A model generated the notes under the pieces. That model saw only the letters and a program-made list of their open reading frames with translations, was not told the origin of the DNA and searched no databases. Both the position numbers and the translations under genes were made by a program. From contig NC_089493.1 in assembly GCF_036850765.1 (NCBI RefSeq), positions 133,161,979 through 133,225,978 on the forward strand: a stretch of 64,000 bases of DNA, in the 5' to 3' direction. This DNA is from Saccopteryx bilineata (Eukaryota; Chordata; Mammalia; Chiroptera; Emballonuridae). Shown one piece after another: positions 1-10,190 of this stretch. The first letter of the stretch is position 1. Every line of letters starts with the position of its first letter.

Positions 1-415
1 AATCTGATGATTTTTTGCTCTATTTCTTTAAAAAAACGTCATTGGAAGTTTGATGGGAATTGCATTAAATTTGTATATTGCTTTGGGTAATATAGCCATC
101 TTGATTATATTTATTCTTCCTAGCCAAGAACAAGGTATATTCTTCCATCTCATTATATCTTTTTCAATTTCCCTTAACAATGGTTTATAGTTTTCATTAT
201 ATAAGTCCTTTACATTCTTTGTTATGTTTATTCCTAAGTATTTTATTTTTTTTGTTGCAATCGTGAAGGGGATTATTCTTTTGAGTTCCTTCTCAGTTGT
301 TTCATTGTTGGCATATAGAAAGGCTATTGACTTCTGTATGTTAATTTTGTATCCTGCGACCTTACTGTATTGGCTTATTGTTTCTAGTAGTCTTTTTGTG
401 GATTCTTTGGGATCA
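1..415 (-). repeat. L1 (LINE-1) ORF2 3' fragment
   Basis: This is a piece of LINE-1 reverse-transcriptase ORF2 read on the minus strand. It matches, base for base over long runs, the L1 at about 35460-35880 in this window (shared words include ATTGCTTTGGGTAATAT and TTGGCATATAG). It stops abruptly near 415-421, where ERV-L LTR sequence starts, so it is truncated there and leaves the window on the left. Stops and shifts make it non-coding. Confidence 0.85.
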
Positions 416-420
416 ACCCC

Positions 421-737
421 ATTTTATAGTGCAGAAATCAAAACCTTTAATCCAATATACAAACAAGGAAGTCTCTGATACAAAGTCACTTATTTGAGGC
501 ATAATGGGATTCCTCATGAAAGTGCAACACCCCACATCATGCAACAGTCAAAGGTGTGGGGAAAAGCTTAGTTTTGAAAAGATCTTAGTATTAAAAAGGT
601 GGGAAAGGTTTAGTCTTAAAACTAAGCCTTAGGCTATAATGACCCTGCATGCTTACAGCCTGTCTCCCACACCCAATGTCAACTATATATATGTGAGCAA
701 ACATATATATCTTATTTACAAACTTATTTGACCAACA
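421..737 (-). repeat. LTR-B (ERV-L family) partial LTR
   Basis: Read on the minus strand, the LTR begins at 737 with TGTTGGTCAAATAAG, the same start as the LTRs at 13721, 14690 and 52224. Next to it on the internal side is the purine tract complement TTCCACTCCTTTT (polypurine tract). It shares the stretches ending CCTTTAATCCAATATA and the block around CAAAGTCACTTATTTGAGG with the other copies. The 3' part of the LTR is lost at the junction with the L1 fragment. Confidence 0.8.
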
Positions 738-916
738 TTCCACTCCTTTTGCTCACTTCACAATCTAAAGCACAAGTATTCCTGCATAAGGAAATTAAGC
801 ACATTACACAAATTACAACAACATTTTAAATTATACAATTTCAACGATTACGAAGGTACATATTTCACAAGCCTCTGAGCACTTTGCCAAAAGCGCAAAA
901 TGTCCTTAGCTCTCTA
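738..916 (-). repeat. ERV-L internal 3' end remnant
   Basis: This stretch follows the polypurine tract of the LTR-B to its left and resembles 14693-14760 (shared TTGCTCACTTCACAAT). It is the non-coding 3' end of an ERV-L internal region, cut off where LTR-C begins. Confidence 0.5.
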
Positions 917-1558
917 TTGGGCAGATAAAATATATTATGCTCACTTTGTTAAAGACGGCGCTGCCCACGAGGAGGCCGTCGCCCAGGTGATATTAATGTG
1001 TGTTGAGAATCCTTGTAGCCTGGGGCTTGGTTTTGGGATTAAGCCTTTCCTACCCTTTTTGATGTGGGGTGGTACAATCCAATCATGCCTCAGAGAAGTG
1101 ACTCTACTGGAAACTTTCCTATTTTGTATATTGGATTAGAGGTTGTGAAGCTACAGTATAAAATGGGGGCAGAACGGAGTTTGGGCGCTTGGTTCCTGAG
1201 ATTATCATTAGAAGAGAGAAGCAGCCAAGATGGTGGAGTGCTGAGTGAGATGCCAGTTTGTGTAGAGTTTGTAACGTGGGAGAAGGAGATGGGGAACAGA
1301 GGAGAATAAGTCTGGTGAGCTAGAAACCTTTGATTCTAGGAAACTCGGATAAGTCAGTAGCTTTGTGAGCACTGAATGTGACTGGGTTTTGGAGCCCAGT
1401 GTGTTTTTACTTGCCCGCTGGGTGCAAGCTAGAATTAAAGACTATGGCCCACCAGTTTTTGGCTCTGTTGTTTCATTACCGACTGTCCGAATTCAATGCG
1501 AACCTGCATGGGCTGGGCTGCTGTGATAGTGGCCCTGGCCTTGGCTTCTGGCTTTACA
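917..1558 (+). repeat. LTR-C, near-complete LTR
   Basis: A long terminal repeat with a TATA box (TATAAAA at 1157-1163), an ATTAAA polyadenylation signal at 1434-1439 and a terminal GGCTTTACA. The same sequence lies on the minus strand at 9336-9900 (shared AGATAAAATATATTATGCTC, CACCATCTTGGCTGCTTCTC in reverse, and the CCATTTACATGCAGG-type end). The 5' boundary is uncertain by several bases. No clear target duplication was found. Confidence 0.7.
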
Positions 1559-2457
1559 CCCTCTTTCTAGCCATTTGAAAAGCTTCCCAGGGAAGAGGGA
1601 GGGCCTCCAGCAAAGCTGCCCCCCAACTACATCAGGGTATTTCACATTGTCCAAAATTCATAAGTCCATCCAATGAAGGAGCGAGTGTCCACTCCAGTCG
1701 TAGTCCAGGAATCAGTCCAAGCACATGGGGCCTCAGCCAGCCCCCTCATCCTTGCCGTCCTGGCAGGCCTTACACTGTCCCAAAGAGGAGTATGTGGCAG
1801 TGGCAGTCAGCATTTCCATCTTTGCTCCTGATAGCATGATGGCATTCACCCCTATGTCCCAAAATTGCAGACCTACCAGGGACGTAGTAGGTATTCCTTG
1901 CCGCTGGGCTCTCATCTTCTGGAGACTGCGGATCAAAACTCAAGCTCGATTCTCCTCATCCTCCAAAGAGGAACTGAAAACATCAGCTCTCACTGCCGGG
2001 CTTGAGCCCCGGGCCACCACTGCCTTCTGCTCTGCAGACCTTGCAGCCCCAGCCCCAGCCTTAGCCCCAGCCGCCTGCCACTGCTGGCTCCCCACAAAGT
2101 CCAGGGAAATCTACAACTCATGAACCTGTGATTCCTTCTCCAGCTGCTGCTCCATTTCCAAGTGAATCTCACGAATCTGGTTGACCTCCTTCAGTGCTTG
2201 CTCCAGCTCCAAGGTCGGCATCTCTTTCTCCCACGTTTGTCCCAGCTCCTTTCACTGCTCAGTTTGCAGGTCCTGGGCAGCATCTTCCACAGAACCCTTG
2301 GTTTCCTCATGCATGGCTGTAAAAGTTAGCCAGCCTACAGCCTTCAAATGGACAGCCATGGGGAACCATAACAGCAGCCAGTCCTCTACCTCACCACTCA
2401 AAGGTGGTGGTGGCTCCATACCGATCTGTATTGAATCCTGCTACAGACTACACCAAA
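1559..2457 (-). pseudogene. Retroviral gag-like remnant with primer-site-like start
   Basis: On the minus strand a 73-bp LTR-C end (2458-2530) finishes with GGCTTTACA and is followed after two bases by TGGTGTAGTCTGTAGCAG, the position expected for a primer-binding site. Downstream, broken frames contain a Glu/Gln-rich coiled region and an Ala/Gly-rich stretch (about 1990-2290), then a 67-residue open frame at 1733-1936. This layout suits gag, but I see no zinc knuckle or other decisive motif. Stops and shifts show it is dead. The plus-strand open frames here are antisense shadows. Confidence 0.45.
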
Positions 2458-2530
2458 TGTAAAGCCAGTAGCCACAGCCATCATCACAGCTGCCTGGCCC
2501 ATGCAGGTTCGCATTTGATTTGGATTTTAT
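2458..2530 (-). repeat. LTR-C 3' end fragment
   Basis: The minus-strand sequence carries the LTR-C terminus (CATGCGAACC-type block and GGCTTTACA) next to the primer-site-like TGG. It is the end of a 5' LTR whose remaining part is missing; 2531-2679 shows nothing I recognise. Confidence 0.55.
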
Positions 2531-2684
2531 ATGCTTTCTGATAATCATCCCTTTTGAAATCTTTTACATGTATAAAAACTTGTAAACTACACAAGAGGGT
2601 ACTTTTAGTGAAGGTAATTTCATTTAGCTTCTCTCCTTATCCCAAGCTAACCATTTCGTTGTGGCAACAAAGGTGGGTGGTAGA

Positions 2685-3034
2685 TGTAAGGTATTTTTCC
2701 CCACTGAGGAAGAAGGAAAGGCATAGCCACGAAGTGTGGAATAATAAAAGCTTTATTCAGAGCGCTTCCCAGATGATGTTCTTTGGTCCGGGGGACAGGG
2801 GCCAGAGAAGTCACAGGGATTTTCCCATTTGGGGGTAATTTATAGGATCGGCAGGGTGAAGGTGAGTTGATATGACGTTGTGAAATCTCACTGGCTGACA
2901 GACATTTGCTCTTTTCCAAAGGATTCCTGGGAAGTTTATTTTGGTGCCCAAGGGTGTGGGCAGTTCCAGCCAATGTTCTTGGGTCTTGTTTCTCATGTGA
3001 GGAGAAACAACCCCTATTGCCAACCAACTTCACA
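2685..3034 (-). repeat. 3' LTR of class I provirus (LTR-D)
   Basis: This pairs with 5406-5745. On the minus strand it starts TGTGAAGTTGG next to a purine tract (AAAAGGTCAGAA) and ends CCTTACA. It has AATAAAG (CTGAATAAAGC) as polyadenylation signal. The provirus is flanked by GTAGA at 2680-2684 and 5746-5750, a 5-bp target duplication. Confidence 0.85.
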
Positions 3035-5405
3035 TTCTGACCTTTTATGTTAGATAGGGGTGCCGCTATTTGTCTGGATACTTCCTGCTGATTAGGGATG
3101 TCGGAGGGAAGGGAGGTCAGAAGGTGGTGGCTTTGAGGGGAGTCATGAGAAATATCTGTTTGACCATGACTTGAGAAACTTTGCAGATGCGATCCTGTAA
3201 AAATTTTAAGAAAGAAGCAAATATGAGGAATATGTTGATAATTAGAAGAGGATTTAGGATAGGGGCAGCCCAGGTGAGGATGAGTGGCTGCCATCGGGAG
3301 TTAAGTGGGTTTTAGAAGGAGAGGTCCTTGTGCAGTTTCTCTTGCAGATGGTGGAGGACCCCAATGCTTTCTTCCATTGGGCCAGTCTCATTGAACAGCA
3401 TTGCTTCTTGCTTTAGCTCACTCTGGATGCAGGTTGCTGGTGGGAGGGACAGGAGAAACAGGGGGATCTGCAGGTCCCAACCTTTTGATGAGCCGGAGAT
3501 GGTTAGGTCCCAGTGGTTTTGACTGCCAGCAGTCCTGCATGGGGGCAAGCTTGAGGTGAGAGACATGGTCAGAAATGAGGGTAGTATTGATTATGGGGGA
3601 GCCCTGGGTAGTGAGGCAGATGTTTTCAGCTGGATAGTGGCTTTGAGACTTTGTAGAATGTCCCAACCCACGAGGGGTACAGGGCATGATGGCATAACTA
3701 AGAAGGAGTGTGAAAAGGGGATTCTGTCCAAACTGCATGTCAGGGGTAGCATGCTAAGAGGAAGGAAAGGGTCCCATCCACTCCCATAACTGAGACCTGT
3801 GAGGGAACTAGAAGTCCAGTGTGATGACAAAACAGAGAAGGTAGCCCCCGTGTCCACAGGAAATGAGATGGACTTACCAACTAGTTGCAGCATTACCCTG
3901 GGCTCAGTGAGGATGATGGGGGTCTCCAAGTCCAGTCCGTGTCAGTCATCCATGAGGCCTAGGAGTTTGAGCGATGGGCCCGCCTGGCTGGCTTGACATC
4001 CCATTTGGGTGGCTTGTCCTTTATGTAGAGGCATGAGGAAAAGCCTGTTGCCCAAAAGGAGCAATCACTCCACCAGTGACCAGGCTGCTTTCAGTCAGGG
4101 CAGGGCTAATTGGGCACTGCTGGGACCAGTGACCATCTTTGCCACATTGAAAGCAAGCTCCTGGTGAGGATCCTCTTTGTGGCCCGGACTTGGGTCGGGT
4201 ACCTCTTGTGCCTTGCCCCTGTTGCTCTGCCGGCCTCAGGGTTGCCACAAGAGCCTGGGTTTGGAGTGTCACCTTCTGTTGCATGCAGGCCTGGTGAGCA
4301 GCTTCAGCCTTTTTCTACCAGTCACAATTATTAAAAACTTTAAATGCCATGTTTATCAGGTCTTGGATAGGGGTTTGGAGGCTGAGAATAAGAGGATGGG
4401 GGCTCCTGGGGAGCCCAGCACTTAGATCAGCTGGAAACACTGGAGCCAGTGGCAGGACAGGGTCAGGCCTTCCTGCAAGAAGATTGGGGTTGGGTCGTTG
4501 TGTCAGGATCCCTGCAAACTGGTGTGAGGGCCAATGGCTGGTGGAGGAGGGCTTGATGGGAGAGGGGTTTAAGAACAGAGTGGAGAAGGGAGGGGCCCCT
4601 GGCTGGCAGGGGAGGAGAAAGAGGGACTGGTATTTGTAGGTGAATAAGAAACAGGATCCACAAAGGGAGGAGAGGAACCCGATAGGATGGAGGGAGCCAT
4701 GCAGGAGGGGAAGAGAGTTGGGGGTCGGTGGAAAAGGAAATATCAGAAATAGAGGGTTTAGTTGAGGTTTTTCTAGCCAGAAAGGGCCTGTCCTGTGTAG
4801 CAGGTGGCACAGAGATTAGGACGGGAGCACAAATACTAGAAGCCCTGAATGTAAGGGATCTCTGACCATTTCCCAGTTTCTTGGTAATAGTTAAATTGGT
4901 GAGGATGTTAAAATTGAAAGTCCCTTCAGGAGGTCACCTGGTTTGATTATCCAGTGGGTTCTGTGGCCTGGTCACAGTGGAGAAGAACAGTTTCTTCTTC
5001 TTTAGGGAGGGAGAGATTTTGGATAAGGCACTCCAGGAGCGTTTCTGGATCAGGTTTAGATTCCTGTGCCTCTATGGCCACCCTCAGTCCTCAGAGTGAT
5101 GAGAGATGAGAATTGGCATCCTGCAACTCAATCTCTGGCCACTGGATGGTTAGGTAGAGTGGGAGTGACCAGGACATCTCCACGGGCACAGACACAATCG
5201 GAACAGATAAGAGGTCCCTGATGCAACTGCGATTATGGGCAGTGAATCTTGGCAGAAAGAACTGAGGGGAGGCTGGAGGCAGGGGACTTACCACACCATG
5301 TGCCAAAGTGGGTGGGAGGTTGGAGGTCCTGGTTCTTTCTCGGAAGGGAAGGGGAGAGGAGAGGCCCTAGCAGGCTTCAAACTCCTCCTGGGTTTCGGCA
5401 CCAAA
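3035..5405 (-). pseudogene. Class I (gammaretrovirus-like) ERV internal region, pol-deleted
   Basis: Internal part of a small provirus on the minus strand. The primer site TGGTGCCGAAACCCAGGA (5386-5403) matches the 3' end of tRNA-Phe with one mismatch. A proline-rich frame (4463-4810) suits the matrix/p12 part of Gag. The nucleocapsid region (4021-4284) keeps one CCHC knuckle, CFQCGKDGHWSQQC, as in gammaretroviruses. A protease-like frame (3591-3929) has the active-site word VDTGA. RT and integrase are missing; about 3050-3590 may be the end of env but I cannot place it firmly. At 3.06 kb including LTRs it is far shorter than a full provirus, and the frames are broken. Confidence 0.75.
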
Positions 5406-5745
5406 TGTAAGGTGTTTTTCCCCACCGAAGAAGGAAGGGCATAGCTACAAAGTGTGAAATAATAAAAACTTTATTCAGAATGCTTCCCGGATGATGTTCT
5501 TTGGTCGGGGGCCAGGGGCCAGAGAAGTCACAGGGATTTTCCCATTTGGGGGTAATTTATAGGGTCAGCAGGGTGAAGGTGAGTTGATATGACATGGTGA
5601 AATCTCACTGGCTGACAGACAGTTGCTCTTTTCCAAAAGATTCCTGGGAAGTTTCTTTTGGCGTGCATGGGTGTGGGTGGTTCCAGCCAAAGTTCCCAGG
5701 TCTGGTTCCTCACGTGAACTTCCCCCATTGCAAACCGACCTCACA
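5406..5745 (-). repeat. 5' LTR of class I provirus (LTR-D)
   Basis: Partner of 2685-3034 and very similar over its length (shared GAAGTCACAGGGATTTTCCC and GGGTAATTTATAGG). On the minus strand it runs TGTGAGGTCGG to CTTACA and is directly followed by TT and the tRNA-Phe-type primer site. The related R/U5 ends at 29620-29706 and 59400-59487 belong to a longer relative. Confidence 0.85.
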
Positions 5746-6542
5746 GTAGACACTAGAAGATTTGGGAATGTCTTTGCTGGGTATGTAAAACAATTATCAC
5801 TACTGTGTAATCTTGTGGTCTTGATGTGTAAGAATGCTTTTTCCTTTTAATAGATCCTATAGATAGATGTTGTAAGCTTGTTAGTAACTGACTATTGTAC
5901 CATGCTCCCACCTTACCCACCCCAACTGATATGTGATATGGTCTATAAAATCAGCCACAGAATGGTAGAAACTTTCTACATGATTTGGGATTGTGCCCTG
6001 TGTAGCTAACCCATTCCAGCAAGAACAGTAAAAAACTGGTATGGCCCCCTAAGGAACAACAAGGGGGAAAAATACAAGCAATGGCAAAGAAATTAAGCAG
6101 TACAATTATACAGAAACCAGGAGATAGCAGACCTTATATTACACTTGACGTAAAATTTTCAGATAGTGATAAAATATTTCAAACAAAATTCCTCATAAAT
6201 ACAGGTTCCCAAGTCTCCTTATTAAGAGGAATATAATTCAAAAAGATTAATTGGAGTTGAAGGAATAACAAGAGATTTATAAATAGCAGCAGCAAGAGAT
6301 GGAATTATATATTATAAAAGATTAACAAAGGAAGTAACCTTTTATGTAAACCCCAAATTTCAAAATATTATAGAAATGGATATATTACCATATTTTTAGA
6401 ATTAAAAATATATACATCAAGATTACATAAATTTCAAAAAATTTAGCGCAGTTGCAAATAAAACTCATATTTTTACCAGAACCTTTAAAAGCCTCTTTTG
6501 CCCCACAATGCCCATTAAAAAGTGGACATCAAAAGGTGACAG
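5746..6542 (+). pseudogene. ERV-A gag end and protease remnant
   Basis: This opens the plus-strand ERV-A. Frames are short and broken. At 6186-6224 the words KFLINTGSQVSLL look like a retropepsin active-site loop in which the catalytic Asp of DTG is read as Asn (codon 6198-6200). The region 5746-6100 probably derives from gag, but no zinc knuckle is visible. It continues after SINE-A into RT. Identification rests on order and the protease motif. Confidence 0.5.
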
Positions 6543-6889
6543 CTTGACCAGGCAGTGACGCAGTAGATAGAGTGTCAGACTGGAATGCTGAGGTCCCAGG
6601 TTTGAGACCTTGAGGTCGCCAGCTTGAGTGCGGGCTCATCTGGTTTGAGCAAAAGCTCACCAGCTTGGACCCAAGGTTGCTGGCTTGAGCAAGGGGTTAC
6701 TCGATCTGCTGAAGGCCCGCAGTCAAGGCACATATAAGAAAGCAATCAGTGAACAACTAAGGTGTCTCAATGAGCAACAAAAAACCAATGATTGATGCTT
6801 CACATCTTTCTGTTCCTGTCTGTCTCTGTTCCTATCTATTCCTCTCTCTGACTCTCTGTCTCTGTAAAAAAAAAAAAAAAAAAAAAAAA
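6543..6889 (+). repeat. SINE-A, full length
   Basis: A tRNA-derived SINE with head CTTGACCAGGCAGTGACG, a B-box-like GGTTTGAGACC, the GGGGTTACTCGATCTGCTG body and a poly-A tail (6866-6889). The target duplication AAAAGGTGACAG is at 6531-6542 and again from the end of the tail to 6897. It interrupts ERV-A just before the RT. Confidence 0.93.
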
Positions 6890-7605
6890 GGTGACAGAAG
6901 CTCTAAATAAATTAATAGATGAAGACATAATTGATGTAGGAAGTTCACATATATATATATAATAGTCCAGTGTGGCCAGTGAAAAAAGTCAAATGGAACC
7001 TATGAATTACCATAGACTATAAAAATATCAACAAAAATTCTCCTAGTATAGATGGAACTTTACCTGATGCACAAGAATTAACATTTTACAACAGGACAAT
7101 CCAAAATTTATGGCAGCAATTGATCTCTCAAATATGTTTTCTGCAATACCCATTCATGAGGATTCCAGACCAATTACATGGTGTTGGTGGTATAGTGGTT
7201 AGCATAGCTGCCTTACAGACCAATTACAACTTTCACGTGGCAAGGAGAGCAGTATCAATTGAAAAGGCTGCCACAGGGATGCAAAAATTCACCAGCAATT
7301 GTACATAATTTATTAGCATCTAGCATAAATCCAAAGGATTACTAATCCAAAATTATTACATATATTGATGATATAGTAATATATAGTGAAAACAAAGAAA
7401 ACCTCCAGAAAGATTTAAACAAACTAGTAGAACAATTGAAAGGAGTAGGATGGACAATAAATCCAGAAAAAAATACAACACACAGGGACAGAAGTAAAAT
7501 TTTTAGGAATTCAATGGTAGAAAAATACCAGAAAAGGTAGTAAACAAAATACTTAGCATTAAGGCCCCCAGCAATAAAAAGAAGCCCAACAATTAATGGG
7601 ATTAT
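6890..7605 (+). pseudogene. ERV-A reverse transcriptase remnant
   Basis: Broken frames carry the RT landmarks in order: VWPVKK and a DYKNIN region near 6970-7035, IDLSNMFSAIP near 7110-7150, LPQGCKNSPAI near 7268-7300, and YIDDIV at 7361-7378 (the YxDD active site). A KFLGI motif follows near 7497. Stops, shifts and the 50-bp disturbance at 7166-7228 prevent any product. The DLSNMFSAIP and LPQG wording resembles class III / spuma-like elements more than gamma- or betaretroviruses, but this is by eye. Confidence 0.7.
7179..7215 (+). other. Inserted 5' tRNA-Gly(UCC) half (tailless retro-insertion)
   Basis: Thirty-seven bases sit between two perfect copies of CAGACCAATTACA (7166-7178 and 7216-7228). 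Bases 7181-7214 match positions 1-34 of mammalian tRNA-Gly(UCC) with two differences, ending inside the anticodon. Two extra bases (TG) precede it and one A follows it. The tRNA 3' half, CCA and poly-A are absent. The flanking RT frame is continuous if the insert and one repeat are discounted, so this is a later insertion. The tRNA sequence is recalled from memory; the duplication is directly visible. Confidence 0.75.
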
Positions 7606-8500
7606 TTGCATACTGAAGAAATCAACATCCCATATTTATCAGTATTAGCAGAGCCAATAAAAATAACTAGGAAGGCAATAGATTTTACATGGGGGAAAGA
7701 GCAACAAGAAGCCTTAGAATGGTTAAAAGAATATTTAGAAAACCATCAAAAATTAGCGGCACCAAAACCAGGAGACACAATCACATTAGATATAATATTC
7801 ACTGGAACTCATGGATGTTGGGGCCTATATAAAAAAGGACCAAGTGATAAACAAAGAATATTAGTAGGTTTCTGGTCCCAAAGATTCCCATACTGCCACA
7901 ATAAATATTCATCCTATGGAAAATGTATATGGGTACTATATGCAGTACTTCTCCATACAAAGACACTAACAGTAGAAAAACCAATAATAGTCAGATCCTT
8001 ACTACCCTTCTCAAAGCATGGCTTAAAATGTCGGCAGAAGAATTGACAGGTAGCCAAATTGAGGAGAAAGTACTGGCATGGAAATGGTACATAAACTCCA
8101 GAGAAATAACGAGCACTGGCGAACCAGCCCTTCTCACAGAGGAGGTCTCCAAACTGAAGATAGATCCCCCAAGACAGATTGTCAAGAACCAAAGGGTACC
8201 CAAGGATCTAGGGGTGATAGGGCCTAAATATAGACCCTCACTGAAAAATGTCTGGTTTACAGAAAGATCAGCCTCTGTAGCCGGTGACTCAACCAAATGG
8301 AGAGCAGCAGCTTTCAATCTGGTGACAAATACAGAGCTCATGAGGGAAGGTAAGACTGACTCAGCTAGAGCTAATAGAAGTCCTTCTGGCAGTGGAATAT
8401 GCTATGGAGAGAGGGCTACCCAAAGTATATGTTTTTACTGATTTTATGGCAATATATAAGGGAATAACAGAATGGTCAGGAAAATGAAAACAAAATAATT
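7606..8500 (+). pseudogene. ERV-A RT connection and RNase H remnant
   Basis: An open frame from 7606 to 8046 has the post-RT connection region (words FTWGKEQQEALEWL and VGFWSQRF). A second block (about 8246-8490) has RNase H-like words ASVAGDSTKWRAAAF and, in a shifted frame, VYVFTDFMAIYKGI, where the D residues would be catalytic. The N-terminal zinc-binding part of integrase, expected next, is not found before the catalytic core at about 8505, so a deletion is likely. Confidence 0.65.
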
Positions 8501-8504
8501 GACA

Positions 8505-8864
8505 AATTAATGGAAGGTTCCTCTGGTCTAGAGAACACTAGGAAAAACTATGCATGTACAATAGTTGACGTACATACAGGAATAATTTTTGCCTTGGCAG
8601 CAAAACACCCATCAGCAGCCACTACAGTTAAGACATTAAATATGTGGAAAATATTTTTGGAACTCCTAAAATCAGATTCAGATCAAGGAACCCATTTACA
8701 GCCAGCTGAGTACAATCTTTTGCTGCTATAAATAATATAGATTGGATTTTTTATATGCCATATAATCCAACAGCATCAAGAATAATAGAGAGACATAATG
8801 AATTATTAAAAGCCAAATGTCATATATTATTAATAGATAAAAAATTTAACAATTTACAAGCACT
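8505..8864 (+). pseudogene. ERV-A integrase catalytic core remnant
   Basis: The frame at 8510-8731 contains IVDVHTGIIFALAAKHPSA, with the first catalytic Asp, and SDQGTHLQPAEY, matching the SDNGTHF-type motif around the second. In the next frame (8755 onward) YMPYNPTASRIIERHNELL supplies the third acidic residue in its normal setting. SINE-A at 8865-9188 interrupts the gene; the C-terminal part continues at 9189-9335 and after LTR-C at about 9901. Confidence 0.7.
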
Positions 8865-9188
8865 CCCTTTTTTAATTTCAGAAACAGAGAGAAAGTCAGA
8901 GAGAGAGAGACAGAGAGGAATGGAGAGAGATGAAAAAAGCATTAATCATTAGTTTTTCATTGCGACACTTGAGTTGTTCATTGATTGCTTTCTCATATGT
9001 GCCTTGATGAAGGGGTGCTACAGCAGACCGAGTAACCCCTGCTTGAGCCAGCGACCTTGGGTCCAAGCTGGTGAGCTTTGCTCGAACCAGATGAGCCCAC
9101 ATTCAAGCTGGCGACCTCAGGGTCTCAAACTTGGGTCCTCCGCATCCCAGGCTGATGCTCTATTCACTGCGCCACCACCTGGTGAGGC
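8865..9188 (-). repeat. SINE-A in ERV-A integrase
   Basis: Reverse-oriented SINE-A with a GA-rich tail complement at 8880-8935 and head ending GGTGAGGC at 9188. The target duplication TACAAGCACT is at 8855-8864 and 9189-9198. Confidence 0.93.
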
Positions 9189-9335
9189 TACAAGCACTTC
9201 GTAACAAAGCATGCTTTGCCCTAAATAGTAGACCAAGAGTAAACAGAAGTTCTCCCCTGGAAGAACTGATTAAACCTTATTCAGAACAACCAGAAATTAA
9301 AATGGGAAGTGTATCTAAAGTTAAGAAATATCCAC
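9189..9335 (+). pseudogene. ERV-A integrase C-terminal piece
   Basis: Continues the integrase frame after the SINE (NKACFALNSRPRVNRSSPLE and following). It is cut at 9335 by LTR-C and resumes near 9901, where PPKDVSLHQQK and ICNAGYN are legible. No function remains. Confidence 0.55.
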
Positions 9336-9900
9336 TGTAAAGCCAGGAGCCACCCTCGTGGCCATTCACATGCAGGTTTACATTTGATTCAAACAGATGG
9401 TAATGAAACAATAAAGCCAAGAACTGGTGGGCCATTAGCTTTAATCCTAGCTTGCACTGGTGGGCAAGAAATACAAACAGTGGGAAAACACTTCCCTTTC
9501 CATTTAGGGCTCCGAAAGCCATTGACTTATTCGAGTTTCCTAGAATCAAAGTTTTTAGCTCACCAGCCCCATTCACCTCTGTTCCCCATCTCCTTCTCTT
9601 TGCACAAACTCTGCACAAACTGGCTTCTCCCTTTGCACTCCACCATCTTGGCTGCTTCTCCTCTCCTCCACATGGCCTTTCTCTGCTCTCCTACAGCATG
9701 GGATCCTCCTAAAATGTAATCATTCTTCCCTCAGAACAACACAATCTCTCTTTCTTCTAAAACCTTTTGGCACACGAAAGCCCTCCCCCAACACATATTA
9801 ACATAATCACTCCCATCCCAAACAATCACCTGGGCAACGGGCTTCCACGTAGGCAGTGCCATCTTTAACAAAGTGAGCATAATATATTTTATCTACCTTA
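9336..9900 (-). repeat. LTR-C (solo) in ERV-A
   Basis: Minus-strand copy of the LTR at 917-1558: it ends GGCTTTACA at 9336 and begins near 9900 with AGATAAAATATATTATGCTC. An ATTAAA polyadenylation signal is visible on the minus strand near 9440. The ERV-A integrase frame continues on both sides. I did not find a clean target duplication, so the outer boundaries are approximate. Confidence 0.75.
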
Positions 9901-10190
9901 TAAAATAATAGTAAAACCCCCTAAGGATGTATCTCTCCACCAACAAAAAATAATCTGCAACGCAGGATACAACACCATGTAGACAGTAAATAAACAGAGA
10001 CAAATACAACATATCAAAGTAGATAACCTTACATCAAATGACTGAGAATGTGTAATTTAGTAAAATTGTTAATCTGGATCCTGGTACTCCTTATGATCAT
10101 ATCTTATATGATTATAATTCTACATATAACCCGGTGTACCAATAGAAAATGCCTGAGCAACAAAACACAAGATATTCCACTGCTCTCAAA
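9901..10190 (+). pseudogene. ERV-A integrase tail and env leader-like segment
   Basis: The first part reads as integrase C-terminus with stops. Around 10055-10150 a strongly hydrophobic stretch (ILVLLMIISYMIIILHI) is followed by a basic/Cys patch. A membrane segment close to the start of env would fit a spuma-like leader peptide, but the frames are too damaged to decide. Confidence 0.35.

Noticed and set aside
1725..2123. 132-codon plus-strand frame
   Set aside because: Antisense to the gag-like remnant; composition is that of a shadow frame.
6543..6640. tRNA gene-like A/B boxes
   Set aside because: They are the tRNA-derived head of SINE-A, with tail and target duplication; not a functional tRNA gene.
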